DNA from: Pseudobutyrivibrio sp.
GTDB lineage: Bacteria > Bacillota > Clostridia > Lachnospirales > Lachnospiraceae
NCBI GenBank assembly: GCA_017557435.1
Contig: JAFYYR010000019.1
Span: 1 to 64,000, forward strand
Length of the DNA stretch: 64,000 nt
Reading direction: 5' to 3'
Below the pieces are notes generated by a model. The model had not been told where the DNA came from and did no database searches. It worked only from the letters and a program-made list of their open reading frames with translations. The stretch's first letter is position 1. Each line of letters opens with the position of its first letter. The position numbers and the translations under genes are program-made. Positions 17,175 to 25,456 of the stretch are shown here, in pieces.

Positions 17175-17846
17175 ATGGACAAGAAATTACTTGTGAAAGC
17201 ACTAACTAGAGTGTTGGCTGGGATAGTGATAATGGCGGCGTTGATATTTATACCGGCAGGTACCTGCGCTTATTGGCAGGGATGGTTGCTACTTGGGATT
17301 TTATTTGTGCCAATGATTGTAGCCGGATTTGTGATGATGGATAAATCGCCTGAGCTTCTTGAGAAAAGGCTTAATGTGAAGGAGGAGCAGAAGGAGCAAA
17401 AGCTGGTAGTGGCTCTTAGCGGTATTATGTTTATTGCAGCTTTTGTTGTGGCTGGACTAAACTTTAGATTCAACTGGATGGTGCTTTCAGATTGGATTTG
17501 TATTGCAGCAGCCATTATCTTTTTAATCGCCTACGCTCTATATGGAGAAGTCCTTCGTGAGAATGAATATTTGTCTAGAACCATTGAAATTCAGGGGAAT
17601 CAGAAGGTAGTTGATACAGGACTCTACGGGGTGGTCAGACACCCAATGTACATGGTAACCCTAGTGATGTTCTTGGCCATGCCAGTAGTTTTAGGTTCTG
17701 TTATATCCCTTGCCATCACATTAATATACATTCCAATAATAGTCTTAAGAATCAAAAACGAAGAGAAAGTTCTGGCAGAGGGCCTGCCTGGCTATAGAGA
17801 ATATATGAGAAAGGTGAGAAGCAGACTGATTCCACATATTTGGTGA
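17175..17846 (+). CDS. Isoprenylcysteine carboxyl methyltransferase-like membrane protein
   Basis: This is a 223-residue integral membrane protein with five or six helices. The SAM-binding region typical of the ICMT/PEMT superfamily is near the C-terminus: DTGLYGVVRHPMYMVTL, then KNEEKVLAEGLPGYREYMRKVRSRLIP. Bacterial members are often annotated as isoprenylcysteine methyltransferases, but their substrates are unknown. The start follows GGAGGGAGA. It is convergent with nth, with only three bases between the genes. Confidence 0.86.
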   Translation: MDKKLLVKALTRVLAGIVIMAALIFIPAGTCAYWQGWLLLGILFVPMIVAGFVMMDKSPELLEKRLNVKEEQKEQKLVVALSGIMFIAAFVVAGLNFRFNWMVLSDWICIAAAIIFLIAYALYGEVLRENEYLSRTIEIQGNQKVVDTGLYGVVRHPMYMVTLVMFLAMPVVLGSVISLAITLIYIPIIVLRIKNEEKVLAEGLPGYREYMRKVRSRLIPHIW

Positions 17847-17849
17847 TAA

Positions 17850-18482
17850 TTAAAAATTCTTCTTGCAGATGTCCTCAAGGCAGCATTGGTCGCAGTGAGG
17901 TGTGGTGCGGGCAGTGCAGACTGCGCGGCCATGGTCTACTAGTCTGTGGCAGAGTTCGTTGCCTTCTTCTGCAGGGACGATTTTTCTAAGAGCCATCTCT
18001 ACTTTGGTTGGCTCTTTTATATTGTCCACAAGTCCGATGCGGTTGGAAAGGCGGATGGCGTGAGTATCTGTTACGATGGCAGGCTTGCCGAAGACGTCTC
18101 CTAGGATGAGGTTGGCTGATTTGCGGCCAACTCCTGGAAGGGATAAGAGTTCTTCCATGGTGTCTGGAACCTGGCTGTGGAATACGTCACGGAGCATTTT
18201 CATGCAGGCTACGATGTCTTTGGCTTTTGATTTGCCAAGGCCGCAAGGGCGGACGATAGCCTCCACATCGCTGACTTCAGCATCAGCAAGTGCATCTATA
18301 CTAGGGAATTTCTCATAAAGGGAAGGCACTATTTGATTGACGCGCTCATCTGTGCACTGAGCGGCGAGACGTACTGATACCAGTAGCTTCCATGCCTGGT
18401 CGTAGTCAAGAGTGCAGTCGCTGTATGGGTATTCCTTTTTTAGTCGATCTATTACTATTAAAGCTAGTTCTTTTTTTCGCAT
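17850..18482 (-). CDS. nth: Endonuclease III (DNA glycosylase/AP lyase)
   Basis: This 210-residue base-excision repair enzyme removes oxidised pyrimidines. The helix-hairpin-helix reads LPGVGRKSANLIL, with the catalytic lysine in GRKSAN. The catalytic aspartate is in VTDTHAIRLSNR. The C-terminal 4Fe-4S cluster ligands are C-X6-C-X2-C-X5-C over about residues 190-206. All key residues are present and length is normal. It is probably monocistronic. Confidence 0.97.
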   Translation of the reverse strand: MRKKELALIVIDRLKKEYPYSDCTLDYDQAWKLLVSVRLAAQCTDERVNQIVPSLYEKFPSIDALADAEVSDVEAIVRPCGLGKSKAKDIVACMKMLRDVFHSQVPDTMEELLSLPGVGRKSANLILGDVFGKPAIVTDTHAIRLSNRIGLVDNIKEPTKVEMALRKIVPAEEGNELCHRLVDHGRAVCTARTTPHCDQCCLEDICKKNF

Positions 18483-18674
18483 TTTATCACCTGTGATTAA
18501 AAAGATTTTCTTTATTAATTAAGAAATAGGATAGAGTGTTTTTGGTGTTTTTGCAATATGATAATTTACTGATAACTTGGGAAAAAGACTTGCAAACCAT
18601 CTGTGTAAACAGGGTGTTCAACTAGAAAAGAGTTTGCTATAATAGTTAGTGAATTTTTTAACAAGGAGCAAAAA

Positions 18675-19517
18675 ATGGATAACTTATTTAACTCACCAGC
18701 AGAGGTGATTGAAGGGAATATTTGTGGCGGAGAGAAAAAAGTTAATTTGCCACTTTCTAAGATGATTTTACTTGGCATTATGGCTGGAGCATTTATTGCT
18801 CTCGGTGGAGCTACTAGCTCAACAGCAGCCCATGCCATTACTAATGTGGGCGTATCTCGTTTTGTAGCAGGTGCTATTTTCCCTGTTGGACTTATGCTTA
18901 TTACATTTATTGGCGGCGAGCTTTTCACAGGTAACTGCCTTACAGCTATGGGTGCTATGGACCACAGATTTTCATGGGGCAAGGTGGCGAGAGACTTGGC
19001 TATTATCTGGGTTTCTAATTTAATCGGTGCACTTATTATTGTGGCCCTTACATATTTTTCAGGTAATCTTGATTATTCAGGCGGCTTGCTTGGTGCATAC
19101 TCTATCAAGGTAGCACTTGGCAAGGCTACTATTTCACCTATCAAGGGCGTTACTTCAGGTATTCTTTGTAATATTTTAGTTTGCGCAGCTATTTTAATGG
19201 GCGCAGCTGCAAAGGACATCGGTGGCAAGGTTTGGGCTATTTTCTTCCCAATCATGGCATTTGTTGTAGGCGGATTTGAACACTGCGTTGCAAACATGTT
19301 CTACATTCCAATGGGTATTTTTGCAGCTCACAATGATGCATACGTTGCTAAGGCTGCTGAGGCTTATGGCATTACAGCTGACCAGTTGGCACAGCTTGAT
19401 ATTGCTGGCTTTATAACCAACCAGATTCCTGTCACTATCGGAAATATTCTGGGCGGAATGGTGTTTGTTGGTTTGCCATGTTTCTTGGCTCACTGTAAAA
19501 AGTGCAACAATAAATAG
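18675..19517 (+). CDS. Formate/nitrite transporter (FocA/NirC family)
   Basis: This 280-residue protein has six membrane helices with the family signature GGELFTGNCLTAMGAM near residue 77 and GGFEHCVANMFYIPMGIF near residue 197. The latter contains the pore histidine. Such pentameric channels pass formate, nitrite or hydrosulfide. A formate role fits a fermentative anaerobe but is inference. The start follows AAGGAGC. A TATAAT at 18638-18643 upstream could be its -10. Confidence 0.92.
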   Translation: MDNLFNSPAEVIEGNICGGEKKVNLPLSKMILLGIMAGAFIALGGATSSTAAHAITNVGVSRFVAGAIFPVGLMLITFIGGELFTGNCLTAMGAMDHRFSWGKVARDLAIIWVSNLIGALIIVALTYFSGNLDYSGGLLGAYSIKVALGKATISPIKGVTSGILCNILVCAAILMGAAAKDIGGKVWAIFFPIMAFVVGGFEHCVANMFYIPMGIFAAHNDAYVAKAAEAYGITADQLAQLDIAGFITNQIPVTIGNILGGMVFVGLPCFLAHCKKCNNK

Positions 19518-19638
19518 TAAAATTAAGTTTAATTTCTAACATTTTGGCTTGGGTGTTTTGATTGAAATGCTACTGGTTGTATGGTACAATCGGAGAGGTT
19601 TTGGTAATCAAATTTGGTTGTTCTATAGGAGAATTTTT

Positions 19639-20325
19639 ATGGAGAACTACAAGTCAGAATTTATAGAGTTTATGGTGGAGTCTGATGTCCTCAAATTCGG
19701 TGATTTTACATTGAAGAGCGGGCGGAAGTCTCCTTTTTTTATGAATGCAGGAGCATATGTTACAGGTAGCCAGCTCATGCGTCTTGGCGAATATTACGCT
19801 AAGGCTATCCATGATAAGTATGGCGATGATTTTGATGTTTTATTCGGACCTGCATACAAGGGAATTCCTCTTGCTGTTATTACTGCTGAGGCTTTTTATA
19901 AGCTATATGGCAAGGAGATTAAGTATTGCAGCAATCGTAAAGAGGAAAAGGACCACGGCGCAGACATGGGCTCACTTCTTGGATACAAGATTCAGGATGG
20001 TGACAGAGTGGTTATGATTGAGGATGTTACTACTTCTGGTAAGAGCATGGAGGAGACAGTTCCTATCGTTAGAGCTCAGGGAGATGTAACTATCGTGGGA
20101 CTTATGGTTTCACTTAACCGTCAGGAAGTTGGACTTTCTGGTGATAAGTCTAAGACAGCTCTTGATGAAGTTGCAGAGACTTATGGTTTTGCTACAGGAG
20201 CTATCGTTTCAATGGACGAGGTTGTTGAGCATCTTTGGAACAGAGAGTGCCAGGGTAAAGTAGTTATCGACGATGCTATGAAGGCACGTATTGACGAGTA
20301 TTACAAGCAGTACGGAGTTAATTAA
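19639..20325 (+). CDS. pyrE: Orotate phosphoribosyltransferase
   Basis: This 228-residue enzyme makes OMP from orotate and PRPP in pyrimidine synthesis. FGPAYKGIPLAV is the substrate loop. The catalytic loop has KEEKDHGADMGSLLG with the essential lysines. The PRPP site VVMIEDVTTSGKSMEET is near residue 125. The start at 19639 follows ATAGGAGAA; a longer frame from 19549 has no ribosome binding site. Its stop overlaps the start of the next gene by one base, so the two are translationally linked. Confidence 0.95.
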   Translation: MENYKSEFIEFMVESDVLKFGDFTLKSGRKSPFFMNAGAYVTGSQLMRLGEYYAKAIHDKYGDDFDVLFGPAYKGIPLAVITAEAFYKLYGKEIKYCSNRKEEKDHGADMGSLLGYKIQDGDRVVMIEDVTTSGKSMEETVPIVRAQGDVTIVGLMVSLNRQEVGLSGDKSKTALDEVAETYGFATGAIVSMDEVVEHLWNRECQGKVVIDDAMKARIDEYYKQYGVN

Positions 20326-20657
20326 TGACTAAAATTTATAAACACAGACGCAATCAATCAGGCAATCAGCTTAAGGCTTTGCCTATCGAGGCTATGTATG
20401 CCGCAGGCGTTTCTGTTTTTTCATTAATTTTATATGCAGCCATTATTGCTGGCTCAGTTTACATGTCAGGAGAGACTCCTAAGTGGTTAGGAGGCTCTGC
20501 TACATTATGCTTTTGTGTAGCTCTTGGAGCATTCATTTACAACATCGGACAGATGAAGACCAAGACAGAGATTAAATACAGAATTATCTGCCTTGGCATC
20601 AGTACATTGGCCATGATTGTATGGACAGTTACTATTGTCTTAGGGATGATTAATTAA
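20325..20657 (+). CDS. DUF6142-like small membrane protein
   Basis: This 110-residue protein has a basic N-terminus (KIYKHRRNQSGNQ) and three predicted membrane helices at about 28-50, 58-75 and 87-108. It resembles the Lachnospiraceae family DUF6142. The start codon overlaps the pyrE stop (TAATG), and the M29 aminopeptidase follows 14 bases later. This order, pyrE to small membrane protein to aminopeptidase, suggests one operon. Function is unknown. Confidence 0.8.
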   Translation: MTKIYKHRRNQSGNQLKALPIEAMYAAGVSVFSLILYAAIIAGSVYMSGETPKWLGGSATLCFCVALGAFIYNIGQMKTKTEIKYRIICLGISTLAMIVWTVTIVLGMIN

Positions 20658-20671
20658 GAGGAATTTGGTGG

Positions 20672-22732
20672 ATGAGCAATACATTTTATAAAGAGACAGA
20701 TGATATCATCGAGCGCTACGAGCTTGCTTGCGAGCGCATCTCTACAATAAAAGAAGATAAGGATTTGCCTGACAATCTTCAGAGCTTTTTCAATCAGGTG
20801 ACAGATTTTATTTTGACTGTTGTACCTGTTATGAACAAGGCTATTGCAGGCGAGCTTGCTAATAGAACTATAGAGGAATGTGAGCAGGATGCAGAGGCTA
20901 TTTTTGCTATTTATTCTGCTGAGCGCTACTCTAATAGCTTCCTTTGTCCTACATACGCTGTTGAGAATCTTGGACAGGAGCTTGGCGGTATTCTTTCTCA
21001 CGTTTTCTACAAGCTTACTAGTCTTATTCGTGTGGCTTTTGCCGGTAGACTTGATTTATTTACTATTTACATGGAGCTTTTCCTTCAGGTATATGGCGAG
21101 TGCCAGATGGAATCTGAGGATAAGTATCGCAGAGAGGGAGTGGAGAGCGCAATCTATTCATTCCAGCATGACTATTGCCAGATATTCATTTCTGAGAACA
21201 CTATCTCTATGATAGATCCAGAATATGATTTCTATACAGATATTATCGTAAATGCGGATTTGTCAGATGACAGATATATGTACCGCTACGGAATGTATGT
21301 TGGTCCTAATGAGCGCGGTATTGCGGCTCATTTGCGCAGCCTTCCACATGAGGATGTGGTTGCAATGGCTCGCACCTATGTCGAGGGATACATCAAGGGA
21401 TTTGAGGTAACAAGCAAGGACATTTCTAAAAAGGAAACTGTGGAGGTATATGCTCCAGTTGGTTTCGAACTTATGACTCGCGAGGCTATTCGCCTATTCA
21501 ACGAGGCAGGTCTTGCTGCTACAGCTCGCTATGGTGGTACTACAGGCAGAAATATTTACTCTACTGTTCCTAACAAGCAGTGTGAGTATGACCATAAAAA
21601 TGACAAGGCCTACATTTGGGACAAGGGCCTTGCAGACAGGATGCTTGAGGTCCTTAAAAATACATTTGAGAAACACAAGGATTTGGCTGCTGTATATGGC
21701 GGCCCAGCTGTTATTGAGACATTCGGCGAGGTTCCTTTTGAGCCTGCTAACTTTGATGCTAATTCAAAGTACTCAGAAAAGCAGGATGAGTTAAATGTTT
21801 ATTTTGCAAGCCAGAGTGGACAGATTACTAATCAGTACGTTAAGGGGGAGGAGCGAAGTTTTACTATTATCGCTTATCCTATTCCTGAAATCGGCAAGGA
21901 TTTCAAGGAGATTTTCAATGAGACAGTTGCTGTCAACACTATGGATTATGAGCTTTACAAGAATATTCAGCAGCACATCATCGATGTGTTAGATCAGGGC
22001 GACAGAGTTCATGTGACAGGCCGCGGTGATAATCACACAGATATCACTGTGAAGCTTCATCATCTTGATGACCCTTCTAAGCAGACTAATTTCGAGAACT
22101 GCGTAGCTGATGTAAATATCCCTGTTGGTGAGGTATTTACTTCTCCTGAGCTTGAGGGCACAAATGGAGTGCTTCATGTTACTCAGGTTTATCTAGGTGA
22201 GCTTGGCTATCGCAATCTTGAGATGAAATTTGAAGAAGGCAAGATTGTTTCATACACATGCAGCAATTTTGATACTGAAGAAGAAAATAAAAAATACATT
22301 TTTGACAATGTGCTTTTCAAGCATGAGACATTACCTATTGGCGAGTTTGCCATTGGAACTAATACTAGAGCATTTGTTATGGGCCAGAAATACGGCATCG
22401 CTGACAAGCTTCCAATTCTCATCGCAGAAAAGACCGGTCCTCATTTTGCAGTAGGTGATACCTGCTATTCTCATGCTGAGGATGTGCCAATGTACAATCC
22501 AGACGGCAAGGAAGTCATCGCCCGCGACAATTCATGTTCACTACTTCGTAAAACCGATTTTTCTAAGGCATATTTTAATTGCCATACAGATATTACAATA
22601 CCTTACTATGAGCTTGGTGACATCACAGTCATCACCGCCGATGGACAGGAGCTTCCTGTTATCAAGGAGGGCCGCTTCGTAGTACCTGGCACAGAGGTGC
22701 TCAACGAAGTACTAGACGCCTACCTTGGCTAA
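20672..22732 (+). CDS. M29-family aminopeptidase, long form
   Basis: This is a 686-residue protein. The C-terminal half has the thermophilic aminopeptidase (M29) motifs: NIPVGEVFTSPELEGTNG with metal ligands, GEFAIGTNTRA, EKTGPHFAVGDTCYSHAED and NCHTDITIPYYELG. Typical M29 enzymes have about 400 residues, so this one carries an N-terminal extension of about 270 residues without a recognised motif. A role in peptide breakdown in the cytoplasm is expected. It begins behind AAGAGGAAT, 14 bases after the membrane gene. No terminator is evident; a hairpin lies at 22782. Confidence 0.86.
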   Translation: MSNTFYKETDDIIERYELACERISTIKEDKDLPDNLQSFFNQVTDFILTVVPVMNKAIAGELANRTIEECEQDAEAIFAIYSAERYSNSFLCPTYAVENLGQELGGILSHVFYKLTSLIRVAFAGRLDLFTIYMELFLQVYGECQMESEDKYRREGVESAIYSFQHDYCQIFISENTISMIDPEYDFYTDIIVNADLSDDRYMYRYGMYVGPNERGIAAHLRSLPHEDVVAMARTYVEGYIKGFEVTSKDISKKETVEVYAPVGFELMTREAIRLFNEAGLAATARYGGTTGRNIYSTVPNKQCEYDHKNDKAYIWDKGLADRMLEVLKNTFEKHKDLAAVYGGPAVIETFGEVPFEPANFDANSKYSEKQDELNVYFASQSGQITNQYVKGEERSFTIIAYPIPEIGKDFKEIFNETVAVNTMDYELYKNIQQHIIDVLDQGDRVHVTGRGDNHTDITVKLHHLDDPSKQTNFENCVADVNIPVGEVFTSPELEGTNGVLHVTQVYLGELGYRNLEMKFEEGKIVSYTCSNFDTEEENKKYIFDNVLFKHETLPIGEFAIGTNTRAFVMGQKYGIADKLPILIAEKTGPHFAVGDTCYSHAEDVPMYNPDGKEVIARDNSCSLLRKTDFSKAYFNCHTDITIPYYELGDITVITADGQELPVIKEGRFVVPGTEVLNEVLDAYLG

Positions 22733-22781
22733 GCTGACGCCACATAAGACGTAGGTATTGATAATCAAACAGTTATAAATA

Positions 22782-22867
22782 GCTTGTAGCTATCAATGCA
22801 GTGTGGGTAACAAGCGAGAAGTAGTTATAGTAACTTACGAGCCAGTAATTGTAGGCTAGCTACAAGC
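22782..22867 (+). repeat. Inverted repeat in the purE leader
   Basis: GCTTGTAGCTA (22782-22792) and TAGCTACAAGC (22857-22867) are perfect 11-bp arms around 64 bases. An inner CAAT/ATTG pair lies at 22794-22797 and 22848-22851. It ends 12 bases before the purE ribosome binding site. It is similar in style to the nested hairpins elsewhere but does not clearly have their loop. Confidence 0.55.
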
Positions 22868-22892
22868 GAGAGAATAAATGGAGGATAATGAA

Positions 22893-23399
22893 ATGGCTAA
22901 GGTTTCAATTGTTATGGGAAGCGACAGCGACATGCCTGTAATGGCAAAGGCTGTGGAGATTCTTGAAAAGTTTGGAGTAGACTACGAGATTAGAATTATC
23001 TCTGCTCATCGTGAGCCAGATATTTTCGTAGACTATGCTAAAACTGCTAAGGATAGAGGCGTGCAGGTAATTATTGCAGGCGCTGGTAAGGCGGCTCATT
23101 TACCTGGTATGTGTGCTGCTATTTTTGAGGGTCCAGTTATTGGCATCCCTATGAAGACTAGTGACCTTGGTGGTGTGGATTCATTATACTCAATCGTTCA
23201 GATGCCTACAGGTGTACCAGTTGCAACTGTGGCTATTAATGGTGGCGCAAATGCAGGTATTCTCGCAGTGAAGATGCTTGCTATGGCTGATGCTGCATTA
23301 GCGTCAAAGCTCCATGATTTCATCGTAGACCAGAAGGAACAGGTGGAGTCTAAGGATGCAAAACTTCAAAGCGAGGGCTACAAAGCCTTCTTATCGTAG
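22893..23399 (+). CDS. purE: N5-carboxyaminoimidazole ribonucleotide mutase
   Basis: This 168-residue class I PurE converts N5-CAIR to CAIR in purine synthesis. The signature GSDSDMPVM is at residues 8-16 and SAHREPD near residue 41. GAGKAAHLPGMCA forms the active-site loop. The start at 22893 is chosen because GGAGG at 22880-22884 lies ahead of it, whereas the ATG at 22878 overlaps that site. It heads a spread-out rightward set purE, purM, purN, purD with structured gaps. Confidence 0.96.
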   Translation: MAKVSIVMGSDSDMPVMAKAVEILEKFGVDYEIRIISAHREPDIFVDYAKTAKDRGVQVIIAGAGKAAHLPGMCAAIFEGPVIGIPMKTSDLGGVDSLYSIVQMPTGVPVATVAINGGANAGILAVKMLAMADAALASKLHDFIVDQKEQVESKDAKLQSEGYKAFLS

Positions 23400-23406
23400 A
23401 TACGTA

Positions 23407-23437
23407 AAGAAACTCTTGTTACCAAGGGTTTCTTTTT
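23407..23437 (+). terminator. Terminator after purE
   Basis: AAGAAACTCTTG (23407-23418) pairs with CAAGGGTTTCTT (23423-23434), with one T-G pair, followed by TTT. It may be leaky, since purM follows in the same direction. Confidence 0.75.
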
Positions 23438-23456
23438 GTATAGATTATTTAAATGA

Positions 23457-23647
23457 GCTGGTATAGCTACCTTGGCGAGCGCGAGCAGGGGTGCTAAAGG
23501 TCCGGTGGACCTTTGTTAAGCACCGACCGTAGTGGAACGAAGAATGTATCGTGCCGTGCAAGGGGCGGGACCCACGCCGGCGGGGAGGTTCCCTTGCACG
23601 AGTACGAGGGGTGCCCTGCGGGAGCATGAAAACCTAAATTTACCAGC
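23457..23647. ncRNA. GC-rich folded element between purE and purM, candidate structured RNA or repeat
   Basis: About 190 bases contain roughly 60% G+C by hand count (108 of 180 over 23461-23640) in an AT-rich region, with no gene. GCTGGTA 23457-23463 pairs with TACCAGC 23641-23647 as a closing stem. GCAGGG 23485-23490 can pair with CCCTGC 23614-23619. GGTGCT plus AAAGGTCC (23490-23503) pairs with GGACCTTT and AGCACC (23507-23524). CGTGCAAGGG 23555-23564 pairs with CCCTTGCACG 23591-23600. I could not match it to a known RNA class. The strand is unknown, and a dispersed repetitive element is the main alternative. Confidence 0.55.
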
Positions 23648-23678
23648 GGCTAAAAGTTATTGTTAAAAGGAGAGAAAC

Positions 23679-24704
23679 ATGGATTACAAGAGTTCAGGAG
23701 TAGATATCGAAGCAGGATATGAGTCAGTAGAGCTCATGAAGAAATTTGTTAAGGGCACAATGCGTCCAGAGGTCCTCGGCGGCCTTGGTGGTTTTTCAGG
23801 TGCATTTGACCTTAGCGCAATTAAGAACATGGACGAGCCAGTACTCTTATCTGGTACAGATGGATGCGGAACAAAGGTTAAGTTAGCATTCTTAATGGAC
23901 AAGCATGACACTATCGGTATTGATGCTGTTGCTATGTGCGTTAACGATGTAGCTTGTGCAGGTGGAGAGCCTTTATTCTTCCTCGATTATATTGCTTGCG
24001 GCAAGAATATCCCTGAGAAGATTGCAACAATCGTAAGCGGTGTTGCTGAGGGATGTAAGCAGTCAGGATGTGCCCTTGTAGGTGGCGAGACAGCTGAGCA
24101 CCCAGGTCTTATGCCTGAGGAGGAGTACGATCTTGCTGGATTTGCAGTTGGTATCGTAGATAAAAAAGATATCATTACAGGTCAGGAGCTTAAAGACGGT
24201 GACGTGCTTATTGGTATGGCTTCAACTGGTGTTCACTCAAATGGTTTCTCTCTTGTTCGTAAGATTTTCGAGATGACAAAGGAAAGTCTTGATACATATT
24301 ATGATGAGCTTGGTACTACACTTGGAGAGGCTCTTATCGCTCCAACACGTATCTACGTAAAGGCTCTTAAGGCAGTTAAGGATGCAGGCGTTCGCGTAAA
24401 GGCTTGCTCACATATCACAGGTGGTGGTTTCTATGAGAATATTCCACGTATGCTTCCAGAGGGCAAGCGTGCTGTAGTTGAGAAGGATTCTTATGAGATT
24501 CCAGCAATCTTCAAGCTCATGGCTAAGAAGGGGAATGTTTCTGAGCAAATGATGTACAACACATACAACATGGGTCTTGGTATGATTGTTGCAGTTGACC
24601 CTGCTGATGTTGATAAGACAATGGAAGCTATGCGTTCAGCTGGAGATACACCTTACGTAGTTGGTAAGATCATCGACGGCGAAAAGGGCGTTGACTTAGT
24701 TTAA
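23679..24704 (+). CDS. purM: Phosphoribosylformylglycinamidine cyclo-ligase (AIR synthetase)
   Basis: This 341-residue enzyme makes AIR from FGAM with ATP. The N-terminal DYKSSGVDIEAGYE and the GGLGGFSGAF stretch are family hallmarks. LSGTDGCGTKVKLAF, VNDVACAGGEPLFFLDY and GGETAEHPGLM follow in order. Length matches PurM. The ribosome binding site is AAAGGAGAG. A structured GC-rich element lies just upstream and a long hairpin just downstream. Confidence 0.97.
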   Translation: MDYKSSGVDIEAGYESVELMKKFVKGTMRPEVLGGLGGFSGAFDLSAIKNMDEPVLLSGTDGCGTKVKLAFLMDKHDTIGIDAVAMCVNDVACAGGEPLFFLDYIACGKNIPEKIATIVSGVAEGCKQSGCALVGGETAEHPGLMPEEEYDLAGFAVGIVDKKDIITGQELKDGDVLIGMASTGVHSNGFSLVRKIFEMTKESLDTYYDELGTTLGEALIAPTRIYVKALKAVKDAGVRVKACSHITGGGFYENIPRMLPEGKRAVVEKDSYEIPAIFKLMAKKGNVSEQMMYNTYNMGLGMIVAVDPADVDKTMEAMRSAGDTPYVVGKIIDGEKGVDLV

Positions 24705-24714
24705 TTATTAAATG

Positions 24715-24800
24715 AGCTTCTAGCTAACAATCTCTTAGTGCTCTTTGTAAGGACATTTAGTCCGACAAAGAGTATCTAAGGATTGTTAGCGTAAGAAGTT
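24715..24800 (+). repeat. Long nested intergenic hairpin, copy 3 of the AGCGTAA-loop family
   Basis: Nested arms are AGCTTCT 24715-24721 with AGAAGTT 24794-24800 (one G-T pair), AACAATC 24726-24732 with GATTGTT 24781-24787, CTTAG 24734-24738 with CTAAG 24776-24780, CTCTTTGT 24741-24748 with ACAAAGAG 24765-24772 and GGAC 24751-24754 with GTCC 24760-24763. The internal loop has AGCT on the left and AGCGTA on the right. It ends 18 bases before purN. Confidence 0.75.
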
Positions 24801-24818
24801 GTGTTATTAGGAGAATAA

Positions 24819-25442
24819 ATGAAAATTGCAGTGTGTGTTTCTGGAGGTGGCACTAATCTCCAGGCGATTATTGATAAGATTAATTCAGGTGAAATCCATA
24901 ACACTGAGATTGCAGTAGTAATTGCAAATAACAAAAATGCTTACGCATTGGAGCGAGCTGCAAAGGCTGGCATCGAGGGCGTGTGCATCTCACCAAAGGA
25001 TTTTGCTAACCGTGAGGCATTCAATAAGGCTTTCCTTGAGAAGCTTGATTCTTACAATGTAGATTTGGTTGTGTTGGCAGGATTCTTAGTGGTTATTCCA
25101 CCTGAGATGATTCGCAGTTACAGAAACAGAATCATCAATATCCATCCATCACTTATCCCTAGCTTCTGCGGTACAGGCTACTATGGGCTTAAGGTACACG
25201 AGGGCGTACTTTCACGCGGTGTAAAAGTTACTGGTGCAACATGCCACTTTGTGGATGAAGGCACAGATACAGGCCCTATCATTTTACAGAAGGCAGTTGA
25301 AGTCCAAGAAGACGACACACCAGAGACTTTGCAGCGCCGTGTCATGGAGCAGGCCGAGTGGATAATCATGCCTCGCGCTATAGACCTCATCGCTCGCGGT
25401 TGCGTAAGCGTGGTGGACGGCAAGGTTCGTATTTCAGAATAG
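24819..25442 (+). CDS. purN: Phosphoribosylglycinamide formyltransferase
   Basis: This 207-residue enzyme transfers formyl from 10-formyl-THF to GAR. GGGTNLQAIID is at residues 8-18. The catalytic region reads VVLAGFLVVIPPEMI, then NIHPSLIPSF with the catalytic asparagine and histidine, and VTGATCHFVDEGTDTGPII with the catalytic aspartate. The ribosome binding site is AGGAGAA. PurD follows after 14 bases. Confidence 0.97.
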   Translation: MKIAVCVSGGGTNLQAIIDKINSGEIHNTEIAVVIANNKNAYALERAAKAGIEGVCISPKDFANREAFNKAFLEKLDSYNVDLVVLAGFLVVIPPEMIRSYRNRIINIHPSLIPSFCGTGYYGLKVHEGVLSRGVKVTGATCHFVDEGTDTGPIILQKAVEVQEDDTPETLQRRVMEQAEWIIMPRAIDLIARGCVSVVDGKVRISE

Positions 25443-25456
25443 AGGAGGATAATTTT

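Noticed and set aside
22733-22892. Purine riboswitch before purE
   Set aside because: No conserved purine-aptamer core was found; the region has an inverted repeat of another type.
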